A stretch of 64,000 bases of DNA. Source: Alphaproteobacteria bacterium. GTDB lineage: Bacteria; Pseudomonadota; Alphaproteobacteria; Caulobacterales; Maricaulaceae. Shown one piece after another: positions 54,685 to 64,000 of the stretch. How positions within the stretch are numbered: position 1 is the stretch's first letter; each line of letters opens with the position of its first letter. The notes beneath the pieces are model-generated. The model was not told where the DNA came from and searched no databases. It saw only the letters and a program-made list of their open reading frames with translations. The translations under genes were made by a program, and so were the position numbers. The stretch is from positions 1-64,000 of the forward strand of contig WGNH01000011.1 of NCBI GenBank assembly GCA_016124665.1, written 5' to 3'.

Positions 54685-55768
54685 CCGTCTGCGGATCGAT
54701 CTCGGAGCGCGGGCTTATGACGTGCTCCTCGGCCCCGGCGCGCTGACCGCCGCGCGCCGCCATGACGTGCTGCGCGGCCACCGCCGCCATGTTGTTCTGG
54801 CCGACGCCAATGTGCTGTGCCTGTGCCGCAGCCTGGTCACCCGTGCGCTGGAGGGTCTGGATGTGGCCGGAGCGCCCATCGAGATACCGGAGGGCGAGCG
54901 CGCAAAATCCTTCGCCACCCTGGAAATGACCCTGGGACGGATGCTGGATCTCGGACTGGAACGCGGCGATGCTGTGCTGGCGATTGGCGGTGGCGTGACC
55001 GGAGATCTCGCCGGGCTGGCCGCTGCGCTTTACAAGCGCGGCATGGATGTCATCCAGGTGCCGACCACGCTACTGGCGATGGCGGATTCCTCGGTCGGCG
55101 GCAAGACCGCCATCAACATGCCGCAGGGCAAGAATCTGATCGGCACCTTCCATCAACCCAGCCTGGTCATTGCCGATTTCGATTTCCTCGACACCCTGCC
55201 GGAGCGCGAGCGAAAAGCCGGGTTTGCCGAGATCGTCAAAGCGGCGCTGATCGGTGACCGGGATTTCTTCGAGCGGCTGGAAAAATCCGGACGCGACGGG
55301 CTGACCGCAGCACAGCTGCAGGCGCATCTGAAGACCGCGATCACCTTCAAGGCCGCTATCGTGGCTGCCGATGAGCGCGAAGCCGGTCAGCGCGCGCTTC
55401 TCAATCTTGGGCATACATTCGGCCATGCGCTGGAAAGCGAGGCCGGGGGTGCCCTGTTGCATGGCGAAGCGGTCGCGGCAGGGCTGGCGCTGGCGTTCGA
55501 TTATTCGGCCCGCCTCGGCCTGTGTCCGGAGTCCGACGCAGCGCGGGTACGTAACTATCTGGACTTCGCAGGTCTTCAGACACGGCTCCCTGACCTGCCC
55601 GGGGCGCCATTTTCAGCCACGGCTATGCTGCAACGCATGCGGCATGATAAGAAGAATTCCGGCGGTCATATCCGCCTTGTTCTTGCGCACGGCATCGGCA
55701 ATGCCTTTATTCACGATCAGGCTGATACGGCCGATCTTCTCAACTTTCTGAAAGACCAGATACAATGA
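54677..55768 (+). CDS. aroB: 3-dehydroquinate synthase
   Basis: 363 residues from ATG 54677, the start nearest the family N-terminus; an upstream frame exists to 54653. 'VLAIGGGVTGDLAGLAAALY', 'VPTTLLAMADSSVGGKTAIN', 'GFAEIVKAALIGD', 'LLNLGHTFGHALESEAG' and 'LLHGEAVAAGLAL' cover the NAD site, the substrate lysines and the metal-binding His/Glu. It makes dehydroquinate from DAHP. Coupled to aroK before it, and to the CorC-like gene after it by a 4-base overlap. Confidence 0.95.
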   Translation: MTDRLRIDLGARAYDVLLGPGALTAARRHDVLRGHRRHVVLADANVLCLCRSLVTRALEGLDVAGAPIEIPEGERAKSFATLEMTLGRMLDLGLERGDAVLAIGGGVTGDLAGLAAALYKRGMDVIQVPTTLLAMADSSVGGKTAINMPQGKNLIGTFHQPSLVIADFDFLDTLPERERKAGFAEIVKAALIGDRDFFERLEKSGRDGLTAAQLQAHLKTAITFKAAIVAADEREAGQRALLNLGHTFGHALESEAGGALLHGEAVAAGLALAFDYSARLGLCPESDAARVRNYLDFAGLQTRLPDLPGAPFSATAMLQRMRHDKKNSGGHIRLVLAHGIGNAFIHDQADTADLLNFLKDQIQ

Positions 55769-57036
55769 CCGAGACATGGATCCTGATTTCGCTTGGCGGA
55801 ATTGTGCTCCTCCTGTTCATGTCCGCCTTCTTCTCGGGCTCGGAAACCGCGCTGACCGCCGTATCCCGGGCGCGGATGCTGCAGCTGGAAAAGGAGGGCA
55901 GGCATGCGGCGCGCCGTGTGACGCTGCTCACCGAAGACCGTGAGCGGCTGATCGGCGGCATTCTGCTGGGCAATAACTTCGTCAATATCATGGCGTCCGC
56001 GATCGCGACGTCGGTCTTTGTGGTCCTGTTCGGCCCCGCCGGCGTGCCCTATGCGACACTGGTGATGACGGCGCTGGTGCTGATCTTTTCAGAAGTGCTG
56101 CCCAAGACTTATGCGCTGTCCAATCCGGACCGTTTTGCGCAGGCGGTGTCCCTGCCCATCATGTTGTTTGTCCGGATTTTCGCGCCGATCGTGGGGACGG
56201 TCCAGGCCATTGTCCGCTTCGCCCTGCGGCTGATGGGTGCCCGGGTCGAGGGCCCGGTCCTGTCGTCGCATGACGAGCTGCGCGGCCATATCGATCTGCA
56301 CCACCAGGAAGGCGGGGTGGTCAAGGATGACCGCGACATGCTGGGCGGTGTACTCGATCTGCGCGAGCTGACCGTTGATGATGTCATGGTTCACCGCAAG
56401 AATATCACCATGATCGATGCCGGCCTTCCGCCGGGCGAGATTGTCGCGGCGGCACTGAACAGCCCGCATACGCGCCTGCCGCTCTACCGTGATGATGCCG
56501 AAAATATTGTCGGCGTGCTGCATGCGCGCGATCTGGCCCGGGCGCTGCTCAATGCGGGCGGCGATGCCACTGCGATTGACCTCAATACGGTCAAGCGCGA
56601 GCCCTGGTTTGTCCCGGAAACGACGGAGCTTCTGGATCAACTCAATGCCTTCCGCGAAAAGCGTGAGCACTTTGCGCTGGTGGTCGATGAATATGGCGCG
56701 CTGATGGGTCTGGTGACGCTGGAAGACATTCTTGAAGAGATTGTCGGCGAGATCGAGGACGAGCACGACATCACGGTAGAAGGTGTCCGGCTGGAATCGG
56801 ATGGCGTCTGGCTGATTGATGGCGACACGCCGATCCGCGACGTCAACCGGGCGTTGGACTGGGATCTGCCGGACGAAGAAGCCGTCACCATGGCGGGACT
56901 GGTCATCCATGAAAGCCAGACCATCCCCGAAACCGGACAGGTGTTCAGCTTCCACGGCGTGCGCTTTGAAATCGTCGAGCGGGTCCGCAACCAGATCATC
57001 CTGATGCGGGTGCAGGAATTGCCGGAAGAAGCCTAG
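55765..57036 (+). CDS. HlyC/CorC-family membrane protein with CBS domains
   Basis: 423 residues. An N-terminal DUF21 domain with about four hydrophobic helices ('[20 protein letters not shown]', '[20 protein letters not shown]') precedes two CBS repeats (about 200-325, including '[20 protein letters not shown]' and '[20 protein letters not shown]') and a C-terminal CorC_HlyC domain. Members are implicated in magnesium or cobalt efflux, none proven for this branch. It follows aroB with a 4-base overlap and converges on the DUF188 gene. Confidence 0.88.
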   Translation: MTETWILISLGGIVLLLFMSAFFSGSETALTAVSRARMLQLEKEGRHAARRVTLLTEDRERLIGGILLGNNFVNIMASAIATSVFVVLFGPAGVPYATLVMTALVLIFSEVLPKTYALSNPDRFAQAVSLPIMLFVRIFAPIVGTVQAIVRFALRLMGARVEGPVLSSHDELRGHIDLHHQEGGVVKDDRDMLGGVLDLRELTVDDVMVHRKNITMIDAGLPPGEIVAAALNSPHTRLPLYRDDAENIVGVLHARDLARALLNAGGDATAIDLNTVKREPWFVPETTELLDQLNAFREKREHFALVVDEYGALMGLVTLEDILEEIVGEIEDEHDITVEGVRLESDGVWLIDGDTPIRDVNRALDWDLPDEEAVTMAGLVIHESQTIPETGQVFSFHGVRFEIVERVRNQIILMRVQELPEEA

Positions 57037-57479
57037 CGCTTCACTTTCCGGAACAGGATTTCGAGCCCGTTGAGGAAGGCCGAGCGGTCGCGCCGGGAAT
57101 AGGGCGGTCCGCCGCCGCCTTCCATCGCACCGGCGGAGCGCAGGTCCGACATCAGATTGCGCGTGGCCAGAACCGCGCCGATATTATCGGCATCAAAGGC
57201 CTTGCCCTTGTGATCAATGGCCAGCGCGCCCGCCCTCAGGCAGCGGTCAGCGAGCGGGATGTCGCTGGTGACGCAGATATCGCCCGGCCCGATTTGCTCC
57301 GCGATCCAGTTGTCCGCCGCGTCCGCGCCTTCGGGCACGATGACCAGCTGTGCCCACGGGCTTTGCGGCCGCCGCAGCCCGCCATCACAGACCAGCTTCA
57401 CTTCGGTCTCGTGGCGTTCGGCAACGCGAATCGCTTCGTCCTTCACCGGACAGGCATCGGCATCAATGTAGAGGGTCAT
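57033..57479 (-). CDS. DUF188 (YaiI/YqxD-family) protein
   Basis: 148 residues from ATG 57479. '[20 protein letters not shown]', '[20 protein letters not shown]' and '[20 protein letters not shown]' form the conserved DUF188 core, a PIN-like fold with clustered Asp residues that may bind metal and act as a nuclease. The C-terminal '[20 protein letters not shown]' region is also conserved. Function untested. It is convergent with the CorC-like gene, overlapping it by 4 bases, and is preceded by a large repeat element. Confidence 0.88.
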   Translation of the reverse strand: MTLYIDADACPVKDEAIRVAERHETEVKLVCDGGLRRPQSPWAQLVIVPEGADAADNWIAEQIGPGDICVTSDIPLADRCLRAGALAIDHKGKAFDADNIGAVLATRNLMSDLRSAGAMEGGGGPPYSRRDRSAFLNGLEILFRKVKR

Positions 57480-57497
57480 GGTGTATTGGAGCCCTCC

Positions 57498-57601
57498 TTC
57501 GAGGCTCACTGCGTTCGCACCTCAGGATGAGGTGTTCTGGTTGCTTCAACTTACCTCATGGTGAGGTGCTGACCGCAGGTCAGCCTCGAACCACGCACCT
57601 A
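57498..57601. repeat. Multi-hairpin intergenic repeat, copy 1
   Basis: Outer arms TTCGAGGCT (57498-57506) and AGCCTCGAA (57582-57590) enclose three perfect hairpins: CACCTCA/TGAGGTG (57518-57534), ACCTCA/TGAGGT (57553-57567) and GCTGACC/GGTCAGC (57568-57584). The element spans the DUF188/bolA spacer and its CTA at 57599-57601 is the stop codon of bolA. A diverged partial copy lies at 62674-62724. This type of intergenic repeat is familiar in Caulobacter-like genomes. Confidence 0.65.
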
Positions 57602-57859
57602 CCGAAACGTCAGACGGAGCGCATGGACCGGGCCGGCGAGTTCGCCGGCCAGAACCCTGTTGATGGCACGCTGCCGGTCCAGGCGCGACAGTCTAGACAG
57701 TTGCGCAGCACGGATCTCGACATGAAAATGGCTCTGCCCGCCATCAGGCGCACCGGCATGCCCGGCATGCAGTGCGCTTTCATCCGTGACGGTGAGCACC
57801 TCCGGCGCAAAGGCTTCGCGCAGCTTTTTCTCGATGCGCTGCTGAACTTCACCCGACAA
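57599..57859 (-). CDS. BolA-family protein
   Basis: 86 residues. 'IEKKLREAFAPEVLTVTDES', 'HFHVEIRAAQLSRLSRLDRQ' and 'RAINRVLAGELAGPVHALRL' are the BolA core, with the helix and loop that bind monothiol glutaredoxins through a conserved His. Family members join glutaredoxins in iron-sulphur trafficking or bind DNA. Its stop lies inside the repeat at 57498-57601. It is divergent from the DnaJ-like gene, an order usual in alphaproteobacteria, where cobS and cobT follow. Confidence 0.88.
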   Translation of the reverse strand: MSGEVQQRIEKKLREAFAPEVLTVTDESALHAGHAGAPDGGQSHFHVEIRAAQLSRLSRLDRQRAINRVLAGELAGPVHALRLTFR

Positions 57860-57911
57860 TTACACCTCCGCTTAGTTGCCGCTTAATCGGTGTCGCCCCA
57901 TACTTAGGTTC

Positions 57912-58529
57912 ATGGAAGGCGAATTTACATACAAGCCGCGGTTCAAGGATATCCGAATCAAGCCGCCCAAGGATCAGGCGGCCCCGGAAGAACGTGTCTG
58001 TGAATGGCCCGGCTGCCGCGCGCATGGTGATAGCCGCGCGCCGAAGGGCACGGCCGATCTCAATGATGTGCACTGGTTCTGCCAGAGCCATGCCGGGCAA
58101 TACAACAAGTCGTGGAATTTCTTCGAGGACATGGACGAGGACGCGGTCGCCGCCTTCAATGCCTCGGCGCATTACGGCCATCGCCCGACGTGGAATTTCC
58201 GCTCCAACACCGGGCAGGCCAAGCGCGCCGGAAAGGCCAGCAAGGATTTCCGCGACGGTTTCACCGATCCCTACAATCTGTTCGGCAAGCGGCCAGAGGG
58301 CGATGTGCCGCCCGAAGAGCGCCGAAAACGCTATGGCAAGCTGCAATCCATGGCGCTGGAAACGCTGAATCTGGACGGCAGCGAGAGCAAGAGCGTTATC
58401 AAGAAACGCTATGCGCAGATGGTGAAACGCTTCCACCCCGACGCCAATGGCGGCGACCGCTCTTCCGAGGAACAGCTGGGCCGGGTGATCCACGCCTACC
58501 AGATCCTGAAGAATGCGGGAATGGCGTAA
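57912..58529 (+). CDS. DnaJ-domain protein
   Basis: 205 residues from ATG 57912. The N-terminal half has two Cys-containing segments ('RVCEWPGCRAHGDSRAPKGT', 'DVHWFCQSHAGQYNKSWNFF') typical of a small family fused to a C-terminal J domain with 'IKKRYAQMVKRFHPDANGGD' (HPD at the J-loop). It may recruit DnaK to a specific client. The position between bolA and cobS is widely conserved. A TTAG-N7-TTAA sequence in its upstream spacer is judged chance. Confidence 0.85.
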   Translation: MEGEFTYKPRFKDIRIKPPKDQAAPEERVCEWPGCRAHGDSRAPKGTADLNDVHWFCQSHAGQYNKSWNFFEDMDEDAVAAFNASAHYGHRPTWNFRSNTGQAKRAGKASKDFRDGFTDPYNLFGKRPEGDVPPEERRKRYGKLQSMALETLNLDGSESKSVIKKRYAQMVKRFHPDANGGDRSSEEQLGRVIHAYQILKNAGMA

Positions 58530-58631
58530 CAGCTTGTGAGCAGGTGCGCACTTTCCGCGCCCGCCAGCTGCGTGCTAGTCAGAAGATCCACATGAAAACC
58601 GCGCTGGAAACCGGCGCGGAACACCCGATAT

Positions 58632-59642
58632 ATGAGTGCCATGAGCGACCAATTCCCCCTGAATGAGCCCGATGTGATTGCCGATTGCGAAGCCCTGTTC
58701 GGCTTTGATCCCGGATTCGAGGTGCCGGCCTTTTCCAGGCCCGACGAGCACACGCCGCCGGTGGACGAGGCCTATGTCTTCGATCCGGCCACCACGCGGG
58801 CGATTCTGGCAGGATTTGCGCGCAATCGCCGGGTGATGATCCAGGGCTATCACGGCACCGGGAAATCCACCCATATCGAACAGGTCGCCGCGCGCCTGAA
58901 CTGGCCCCTGATCCGCATCAATCTGGACAGCCATGTCTCCCGCATCGACATGGTCGGCAAGGACGCCATCGTGTTGCGCGACGGCAAGCAGGTCACCGAG
59001 TTTCAGGAAGGCATTCTGCCCTGGGCACTGCAACGCCCGGTCGCCCTGTTGTTTGATGAATATGATGCCGGCCGCCCGGATGTGATGTTCGTGATTCAGC
59101 GCGTGCTGGAAGCCTCGGGCTCGCTGACCCTGCTGGACCAGACCAAGGTGATCCGCCCGCACCCCTATTTCCGCCTGTTTGCGACCACGAATACGGTCGG
59201 GCTGGGCGATACGACGGGCCTCTATCACGGCACGCAGCAGATCAATCAGGGGCAGATGGACCGCTGGTCGATCGTCGCCACGCTGAACTATCTGCCAGCC
59301 GAGACCGAAGAAGAAATCATCCGGTCGCGCCTGCCCGGCATGGCCTCGACAGAGGCAGGCAAGAAGACAATCGCCGATATGGTGAAGGTGGCGGATATGA
59401 GCCGCGATGCCTTCATGAATGGCGATATCTCCACCGTGATGAGCCCGCGCACCGTGCTCACCTGGGCGGAGAATGCCGATATTTTCGGAGATGTCGGCCA
59501 TGCCTTCCGCCGCACCTTCCTCAACAAGTGCGACGAGCTGGAGCGGCCGACCATTGCCGAATTCTACCAGCGCGTCTTCGGTGAGGATTTGCCAGAAGCG
59601 CCGCTGAAGCCGAGCCCCGCCAAGCCGGCCAGCGCGGCGTAA
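58632..59642 (+). CDS. cobS: Aerobic cobaltochelatase subunit CobS
   Basis: 336 residues (an ATG three codons in is also possible). AAA+ protein with P-loop '[20 protein letters not shown]', Walker B '[20 protein letters not shown]' and sensor regions '[20 protein letters not shown]'. CobS and CobT form the ATP-driven chaperone part of cobaltochelatase, which inserts cobalt into hydrogenobyrinic acid a,c-diamide using CobN. CobN is not in this window. cobT follows after 8 bases. Confidence 0.92.
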   Translation: MSAMSDQFPLNEPDVIADCEALFGFDPGFEVPAFSRPDEHTPPVDEAYVFDPATTRAILAGFARNRRVMIQGYHGTGKSTHIEQVAARLNWPLIRINLDSHVSRIDMVGKDAIVLRDGKQVTEFQEGILPWALQRPVALLFDEYDAGRPDVMFVIQRVLEASGSLTLLDQTKVIRPHPYFRLFATTNTVGLGDTTGLYHGTQQINQGQMDRWSIVATLNYLPAETEEEIIRSRLPGMASTEAGKKTIADMVKVADMSRDAFMNGDISTVMSPRTVLTWAENADIFGDVGHAFRRTFLNKCDELERPTIAEFYQRVFGEDLPEAPLKPSPAKPASAA

Positions 59643-59650
59643 GCCGCGAG

Positions 59651-61561
59651 ATGACCGACAACCCCCTCGCCGATGCGTTCAAGCGCGCCCTGGCCATTTC
59701 CGCCAGGGCCATTGCGCAGGACAAGGATCTGGAGGTGCGCTTTGGCGGCGAGATTGCAAGCTATGCCAAGGGCAAGATGACCCTGCCCAATCCGGGCGAG
59801 GTGGATGCCGGATCGGCCCGCGCGGCGCGGGGCCGGGCGGATGCCATGGCGCTGAAACTGCTGCACCACAACAAGCAGACCTGGGCCGAGACCCTGCCGC
59901 CGGGATCACAGGCGCGGGCGATTTTCGATGCGGCTGAACAGGCCCGCGTGGAAAGTCTGGGCGCGCGCGAAATGCGCGGCGTGGCCGTCAATCTGGAAGC
60001 TGCGCTGGAGGCGAAGGCCGTCCAGAAGGGCTGGAACCGGGTCGAGGACCGCCAGCAGGCGCCGCTGGCCGAAGCCGTGGGTCTGATGATCCGTGAACGG
60101 ATTACCGGCCGGCCGACGACCAAGCTGGCCGACGGGCTGATGACGGTCTGGCGTGAGGATCTGGAGACGCGGGCGGGTGAAGCGCTGGATGCGCTGGCTG
60201 ACAGCGCGGACGATCAGAAGGCCTTCGCTAAAGCCCTGGAAGAAGTGATCCGCGATCTCGACCTGGCCGATGAGCTGGGCGGGGATCCGGACAACTCCGA
60301 CAGTGATAATGACGAAGATTCCGGCACCGAGCGCGAACAGCAGACCGGCGAGGAGGATGGCGATTCTGAACCCGACAGCGATCAGGGCGAGGATGTCGAT
60401 GCCGATGGCGACAGCGCCGATGATGACGAGATCGATTACCAGTCCGATGAGACCCTGGGCGAGCTGGACAGCGATGAGGAGGCCGGTGAAGCGGCGCGCG
60501 CAGAGCGCCCCAATTATGCCCGCTTCGAGGACCGGCCTGCCGAGAGCTATCGCATTTTCACCCCCAAATTCGATGAAATCATCCGCGCCGGGGATCTGTG
60601 CGATGAAGAGGAGCTGGCCCGCCTGCGGCGCTATCTCGACCAGCACATGAAAGGGGTGGAGAATGTCGTCGGCCGTCTGGCCAACCGGCTGCAACGCCGT
60701 TTGATGGCGCAGCAGACGCGCTCCTGGAGTTTTGACCTGGAAGAAGGCGTGCTGGACCCGGCGCGGCTGACGCGGGTGGTCACCGATCCGATGTCACCGC
60801 TCTCCTTCAAGCAGGAGCTGGAAACCGATTTCCGCGACACGATTGTCACCCTGCTGATCGACAATTCCGGCTCGATGCGGGGAAGGCCGATCATGACGGC
60901 GGCCTCCTGTGCCGATATTCTGGCCCGGACGCTGGAACGCTGCGGGGTGAAGACGGAGATTCTCGGCTTTACCACGCGCTCGTGGAAGGGCGGACGCGCC
61001 AAGGAAGCTTGGATCGAGGCGGGCAAGCCAACCAATCCCGGCCGCCTCAATGATATCCGGCACATCGTCTATAAAAATGCCGACGAGCCCTGGCGGCGCG
61101 CCCGCGTCAATCTCGGCCTGATGATGCGCGAAGGCCTGTTGAAGGAGAATATCGACGGAGAAGCCCTGCAATGGGCGTGGAAGCGGCTGGCCATGCGGCC
61201 GGAACAGCGGCGCATACTGATGGTGATTTCCGATGGCGCGCCGGTGGATGACGGCACACAATCGGCCAATCCCGGCGCCTATCTGGAACGGCATCTGCGC
61301 GAGATGATCGCGCTGATCGAGAACCGCTCGGATGTGGAATTGCTGGCCATCGGTATCGGCCATGATGTGACGCGCTATTACCGCCGCGCGGTGACCATTA
61401 CCGATGTCGAACAATTGGGCGGGGCGATGACGGAACAGCTGGCCGCCCTGTTCGACAAGGACGGGCCGGGCATGCGCGGACCTGCCATATCCTCGTCATC
61501 ATCCAGAGGTACACGCGGACTGACACGGGCCGACTGGGCCGAGCTGGGAGCGAAGGTGTGA
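59651..61561 (+). CDS. cobT: Aerobic cobaltochelatase subunit CobT
   Basis: 636 residues. The N-terminal part has '[20 protein letters not shown]' and '[20 protein letters not shown]'. A highly acidic Asp/Glu linker lies at about 215-290, and the C-terminal VWA domain has the MIDAS motif '[19 protein letters not shown]' with Asp-x-Ser-x-Ser. It partners CobS in the chelatase. The terminal '[13 protein letters not shown]' is typical. The stop overlaps the next gene (GTGA). Confidence 0.93.
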   Translation: MTDNPLADAFKRALAISARAIAQDKDLEVRFGGEIASYAKGKMTLPNPGEVDAGSARAARGRADAMALKLLHHNKQTWAETLPPGSQARAIFDAAEQARVESLGAREMRGVAVNLEAALEAKAVQKGWNRVEDRQQAPLAEAVGLMIRERITGRPTTKLADGLMTVWREDLETRAGEALDALADSADDQKAFAKALEEVIRDLDLADELGGDPDNSDSDNDEDSGTEREQQTGEEDGDSEPDSDQGEDVDADGDSADDDEIDYQSDETLGELDSDEEAGEAARAERPNYARFEDRPAESYRIFTPKFDEIIRAGDLCDEEELARLRRYLDQHMKGVENVVGRLANRLQRRLMAQQTRSWSFDLEEGVLDPARLTRVVTDPMSPLSFKQELETDFRDTIVTLLIDNSGSMRGRPIMTAASCADILARTLERCGVKTEILGFTTRSWKGGRAKEAWIEAGKPTNPGRLNDIRHIVYKNADEPWRRARVNLGLMMREGLLKENIDGEALQWAWKRLAMRPEQRRILMVISDGAPVDDGTQSANPGAYLERHLREMIALIENRSDVELLAIGIGHDVTRYYRRAVTITDVEQLGGAMTEQLAALFDKDGPGMRGPAISSSSSRGTRGLTRADWAELGAKV

Positions 61562-62532
61562 AATATCTGACCGGATTCGCCGCACTGTTATTGCTGGCCG
61601 CCTGTTCGGGCGATCCCGGTGCCGGGCCGATCCTGATCGAGGCCGAAAAGGTCGCGCTTTATCCCGATGCGTCCGAGCGACTTGATGTGGGCGCTCTGGA
61701 ATATCGCGGCGGGCTGGTGCTGGCCTCACCGGATGAGCGCTTCGGCGGATTGTCCGGCATGGAAATTGAAGGCGACCGCCTGCTTGCGATTTCCGATTCC
61801 GCCTACTGGCTGACCGCGCATCTGGAGTTTGATGATGCCGGCATGCTGACCGGTCTTTCGAACGCGTTTTATGCCCCGATGCTCGATGCCAATGGTCAGG
61901 CACTGGTAGACCGGGCCGCTGATGCCGAAGGGCTCGCCGCACTTGGCAATGGCGCCTATGCCGTCAGTTTCGAGCGCGAGCACCGAATGGCGCGCTATGA
62001 CATTTCACCGGACTGGTCAGGGGTCGCCATCGCCACGCCCACACCGATCACGCCGCCGCCGGGCACGGATCGCCTGCGAGATAATGGCGGGATTGAGGGA
62101 CTTGCGTCCGCCGATTACGGCCTCTGGGCAGGCGTGGAATATCCCATCATTGACGGCCGGCCCCATACGCTGTGGGTGATGCCCGATGACGGCGAAGCCA
62201 CCGGCCTGCCCTATCCGGCGGAACCCGGATTTGGCGTGACCGGTCTGGACCGGGGACCGGATGGCGACATCTATCTGCTCGAGCGCATCTATATCAGCGG
62301 CGTCGGCAATACGATCCGCATCATGCGCTTTGGCGAGTTCGGTCTGGCAACCGAGGACCAGCGCAGCAATATCGATACGCTGGCCATCCTTACGCCGGGC
62401 ATGACGGTCGACAATTTCGAAGGCATTGCCATCGGCGAGGTGAATGACGAAATGCGCCTCTTCATCCTGTCGGACGACAATTACAATGGTAGCCAGCGGA
62501 CGCTGTTGCTCAGCTTTGCGTTCGCGGAATAG
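61558..62532 (+). CDS. Phytase-like (esterase-like activity) lipoprotein
   Basis: 324 residues from GTG 61558, overlapping the cobT stop. '[15 protein letters not shown]' is a lipoprotein signal with Cys at about 16. The body matches the phytase-like esterase family: '[20 protein letters not shown]', '[20 protein letters not shown]', '[20 protein letters not shown]', '[20 protein letters not shown]' and '[20 protein letters not shown]', each with the acidic residues of a calcium-linked beta-propeller. Substrate unknown. Confidence 0.85.
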   Translation: MKYLTGFAALLLLAACSGDPGAGPILIEAEKVALYPDASERLDVGALEYRGGLVLASPDERFGGLSGMEIEGDRLLAISDSAYWLTAHLEFDDAGMLTGLSNAFYAPMLDANGQALVDRAADAEGLAALGNGAYAVSFEREHRMARYDISPDWSGVAIATPTPITPPPGTDRLRDNGGIEGLASADYGLWAGVEYPIIDGRPHTLWVMPDDGEATGLPYPAEPGFGVTGLDRGPDGDIYLLERIYISGVGNTIRIMRFGEFGLATEDQRSNIDTLAILTPGMTVDNFEGIAIGEVNDEMRLFILSDDNYNGSQRTLLLSFAFAE

Positions 62533-62587
62533 CTGATTTCGGCATCGCCGCCGGAAGGCGGCTATCGTGGCCATGTGAAAACAAAGC

Positions 62588-62658
62588 GCGTCTCCCTCCG
62601 ACTCGATCGGAGGGTCTCTTTGGCATCGAGATCGTCCGGTCAAGCCGGACGAAGACGC
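62588..62658. repeat. REP-like palindromic doublet, second copy
   Basis: Ends GCGTCT and AGACGC enclose two hairpins: CCCTCCGA/TCGGAGGG around CTCGA (62594-62614) and GTCCGG/CCGGAC around TCAAG (62634-62650). Layout and spacing copy the element at 17707-17775, though the arms differ. It lies in the spacer between the convergent phytase-like and amidohydrolase genes. Confidence 0.6.
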
Positions 62659-62673
62659 AGTTGATTTGCTGTC

Positions 62674-62724
62674 AACTCATGCTGAGCGACAGGCCGCAGA
62701 TCAGGCTCGAAGCACGAAGCTACT
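62674..62724. repeat. Multi-hairpin intergenic repeat, diverged partial copy
   Basis: About 38 of 51 aligned positions match 57553-57603, including CTCATG, CCGCAG, TCAG and GCTCGAA. The CTA at 62720-62722 is the amidohydrolase stop codon, at the same repeat position as the bolA stop in the other copy. It lies immediately after the REP-like doublet in the same spacer. Confidence 0.5.
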
Positions 62725-64000
62725 CCCCCCGCCAGACGATCTCGCCATCGAGCACTGTCATCACCGGTTCGACGGTCAGGATATCCTCTTCGGGAATGGT
62801 CATGATGTCGGCGGAGAAGACCGTGAAATCGGCGCGCAGGCCCTCTGCAATCCGGCCGACCTCATCCTCGCGGAAGGAGGCATAGGCTGGCCAGGCGGTG
62901 AACATGCGCAGGGCCTCGGCGCGGGTGACGGCCTGATCCGGGCGCCAGTCTTCTGTCTGGGTGCCATCCAGTCCGCGGCGGGCCACGGCGCCGTAGAATT
63001 CAATGCGCGGATCGCCGCGTTCCACCGGAGCGTCCGACCCGCCGGCAATGATCACGCCGGAATCGATCAGGGCGCGCCAGGCATAAGCGCCGTCGAGGCG
63101 GTCCGGACCCAGACGGTCCGGCGCGAAGAAGAGGTCGCCGATGGCGTGGCTGGGCTGCATGGACGGGATGACGCCGAGCTCGGCAAAGCGTGGAATGTCC
63201 GCCGGGTCGACGATCTGGGTGTGTTCATTGCGCCAGCGCGGTTCGGCAATGGCGCGCTGTTCCACCGGCACGGCGGCCCGGGCCTCCTCGATCCAGTCGA
63301 GGAGAAGGCGGTTGCCGCGATCACCGATGGCGTGGATGTTGAGCTGAATACCCTCCTGAAGCGCCGTGACCATGCCGGAGAGCGTCTCGTCCTCGCGGCT
63401 GAGCATGAGGCCGGAATTGTCCGGATCATCGCTGTAGGGCTCCAGCAGGGCGGCACCGCGCGATCCCAGCGCGCCATCCATGTAGAGCTTGATGGCACGG
63501 GCGATGACGCGGCGGTTGTCGCTGATGACATGGCCATCGCGCACGAGCGGTCCGAAAGCATCCGGATTGGCAGAGATATAAACACGAACCGGCAAGTCTT
63601 CCGACAGGCCCTCGATCATGGCGACATCGGCCCAGGGCACGGACATGTCATGCGCGCCGGTCCAGCCATAACGCGCTGCCGACCACGCCCCTTCCAGATA
63701 GACCTGCGCGCGGTCCTCGCCCTCGAATGTGCCGCCCAGCGCCCCAACAGGTGCCATCGCCGTGTCGATCAGCATGCCGTTGGGTTCGCCATCCTCATCA
63801 TGGAGAATGTCGCCGCCTTCCGGGGCGACGCTGTCAGCCGTAATGCCGGCGCGTTCCAGCGCCAGCGAATTGGCGACCAGCGCATGACCGTCAGCACGGA
63901 TGAGGAAAACGGCAAGGTCCGGGGCCACGGCATCGATATCCTGACGCGTGGGGAAGCGGCCTTCGGGCCAGTGGGTCTCGATCCAGCCACGTCCCTGCAA
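62720..64000 (-). CDS. Amidohydrolase-family protein, 3' part
   Basis: The frame runs off the window edge, so the N-terminal part is missing. About 426 residues are visible. 'VAPDLAVFLIRADGHALVANS', 'INIHAIGDRGNRLLLDWIEE' (metal-ligand His), 'WRNEHTQIVDPADIPRFAEL' and 'AGGSDAPVERGDPRIEFYGA' (metal-ligand Asp) mark the YtcJ/exoenzyme-like branch of the metallo-dependent hydrolases. The substrate cannot be told from sequence. It converges on the phytase-like gene with two repeats between them. Confidence 0.85.
   Translation of the reverse strand: MQGRGWIETHWPEGRFPTRQDIDAVAPDLAVFLIRADGHALVANSLALERAGITADSVAPEGGDILHDEDGEPNGMLIDTAMAPVGALGGTFEGEDRAQVYLEGAWSAARYGWTGAHDMSVPWADVAMIEGLSEDLPVRVYISANPDAFGPLVRDGHVISDNRRVIARAIKLYMDGALGSRGAALLEPYSDDPDNSGLMLSREDETLSGMVTALQEGIQLNIHAIGDRGNRLLLDWIEEARAAVPVEQRAIAEPRWRNEHTQIVDPADIPRFAELGVIPSMQPSHAIGDLFFAPDRLGPDRLDGAYAWRALIDSGVIIAGGSDAPVERGDPRIEFYGAVARRGLDGTQTEDWRPDQAVTRAEALRMFTAWPAYASFREDEVGRIAEGLRADFTVFSADIMTIPEEDILTVEPVMTVLDGEIVWRGE

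Noticed and set aside
57872-57886. TTAG-N7-TTAA box between bolA and the dnaJ-like gene
   Set aside because: One-mismatch CtrA boxes are expected by chance many times in 64 kb, and neither gene is a known CtrA-type target.
60290-60490. Acidic tandem-repeat tract in cobT as a separate element
   Set aside because: CobT proteins normally have an acidic linker before the VWA domain, so the low complexity is explained.

Overview
The window is a high-GC, densely packed chromosomal segment of an alphaproteobacterium of the Caulobacter-like stalked/dimorphic group, most likely Hyphomonadaceae/Maricaulales. The evidence is the gene content: SciP, CtrA and ChpT (the CtrA cell-cycle circuit), FlbD and FliH/FlbE within a fliF operon, clusters of GANTC sites (the CcrM methylation motif) before ctrA, CtrA-type TTAA-N7-TTWA boxes, and typical alphaproteobacterial orders such as bolA/dnaJ-like/cobS/cobT, prfA-prmC-DUF4167-clpB and aroK-aroB. 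Genus is not assignable from sequence alone. No rRNA, tRNA, CRISPR, prophage or insertion sequence was seen.

1-13.8 kb: flagellar genes, all on the + strand: fliK (partial), flgD, flgE, then sciP, then a tightly packed run fliF-fliG-fliH-fliN-flbD-flhA-flhF-like-flhG-like with two small uncharacterised genes at its end. A sigma54-type site precedes flgE and CtrA-type boxes precede sciP and fliF, which fits the Caulobacter cascade CtrA -> fliF operon (including FlbD) -> sigma54/FlbD -> hook genes, with SciP restraining CtrA. 13.9-17.7 kb: a small secreted protein, a lipoprotein and a haem-type TonB receptor with Fur-like boxes between the last two. 17.8-22.9 kb: fliJ-fliI on the - strand, a zinc-ribbon protein, ctrA with an elaborate control region, and a chpT-cheY-cheR operon. 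The window therefore holds the master regulator, its phosphotransferase, its inhibitor and several of its flagellar targets.

23-46 kb: housekeeping genes, mainly on the - strand: an M23 peptidase, clpB, a DUF4167 gene, prmC, a MOSC protein, prfA, a MAPEG protein, a LOG-family protein, a two-domain aspartyl protease with PDZ, a threonine-aldolase-like enzyme, an ArsC-like protein, ispG, a RodZ-like protein, ptsP, lysC, ubiG, a DUF1178 protein, a nitrilase-like hydrolase, grxC, comF, a methyltransferase, a Flp-pilin-like ORF lacking a usable start, a NUDIX hydrolase and a parvulin-type lipoprotein. 46-64 kb: secA, a GNAT protein, an apparently frameshifted hypothetical gene, accA, xerD, a large secreted protein, a 46-residue membrane protein, aroK-aroB, a CorC/HlyC-like protein, a DUF188 protein, bolA, a dnaJ-like gene, cobS-cobT, a phytase-like lipoprotein and a partial amidohydrolase.

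Most genes are core functions. The unusual material is regulatory and structural: five GANTC sites and a GNRA-loop hairpin upstream of ctrA, a degenerate FlhF, two families of intergenic palindromic repeats (one of which supplies the stop codon of two unrelated genes), a promoter-lacking minus-strand terminator before fliF, and two possibly broken or unconventional genes. No obviously new multi-gene system was found. The closest to one is the unusually compact CtrA-SciP-ChpT-flagellum locus.
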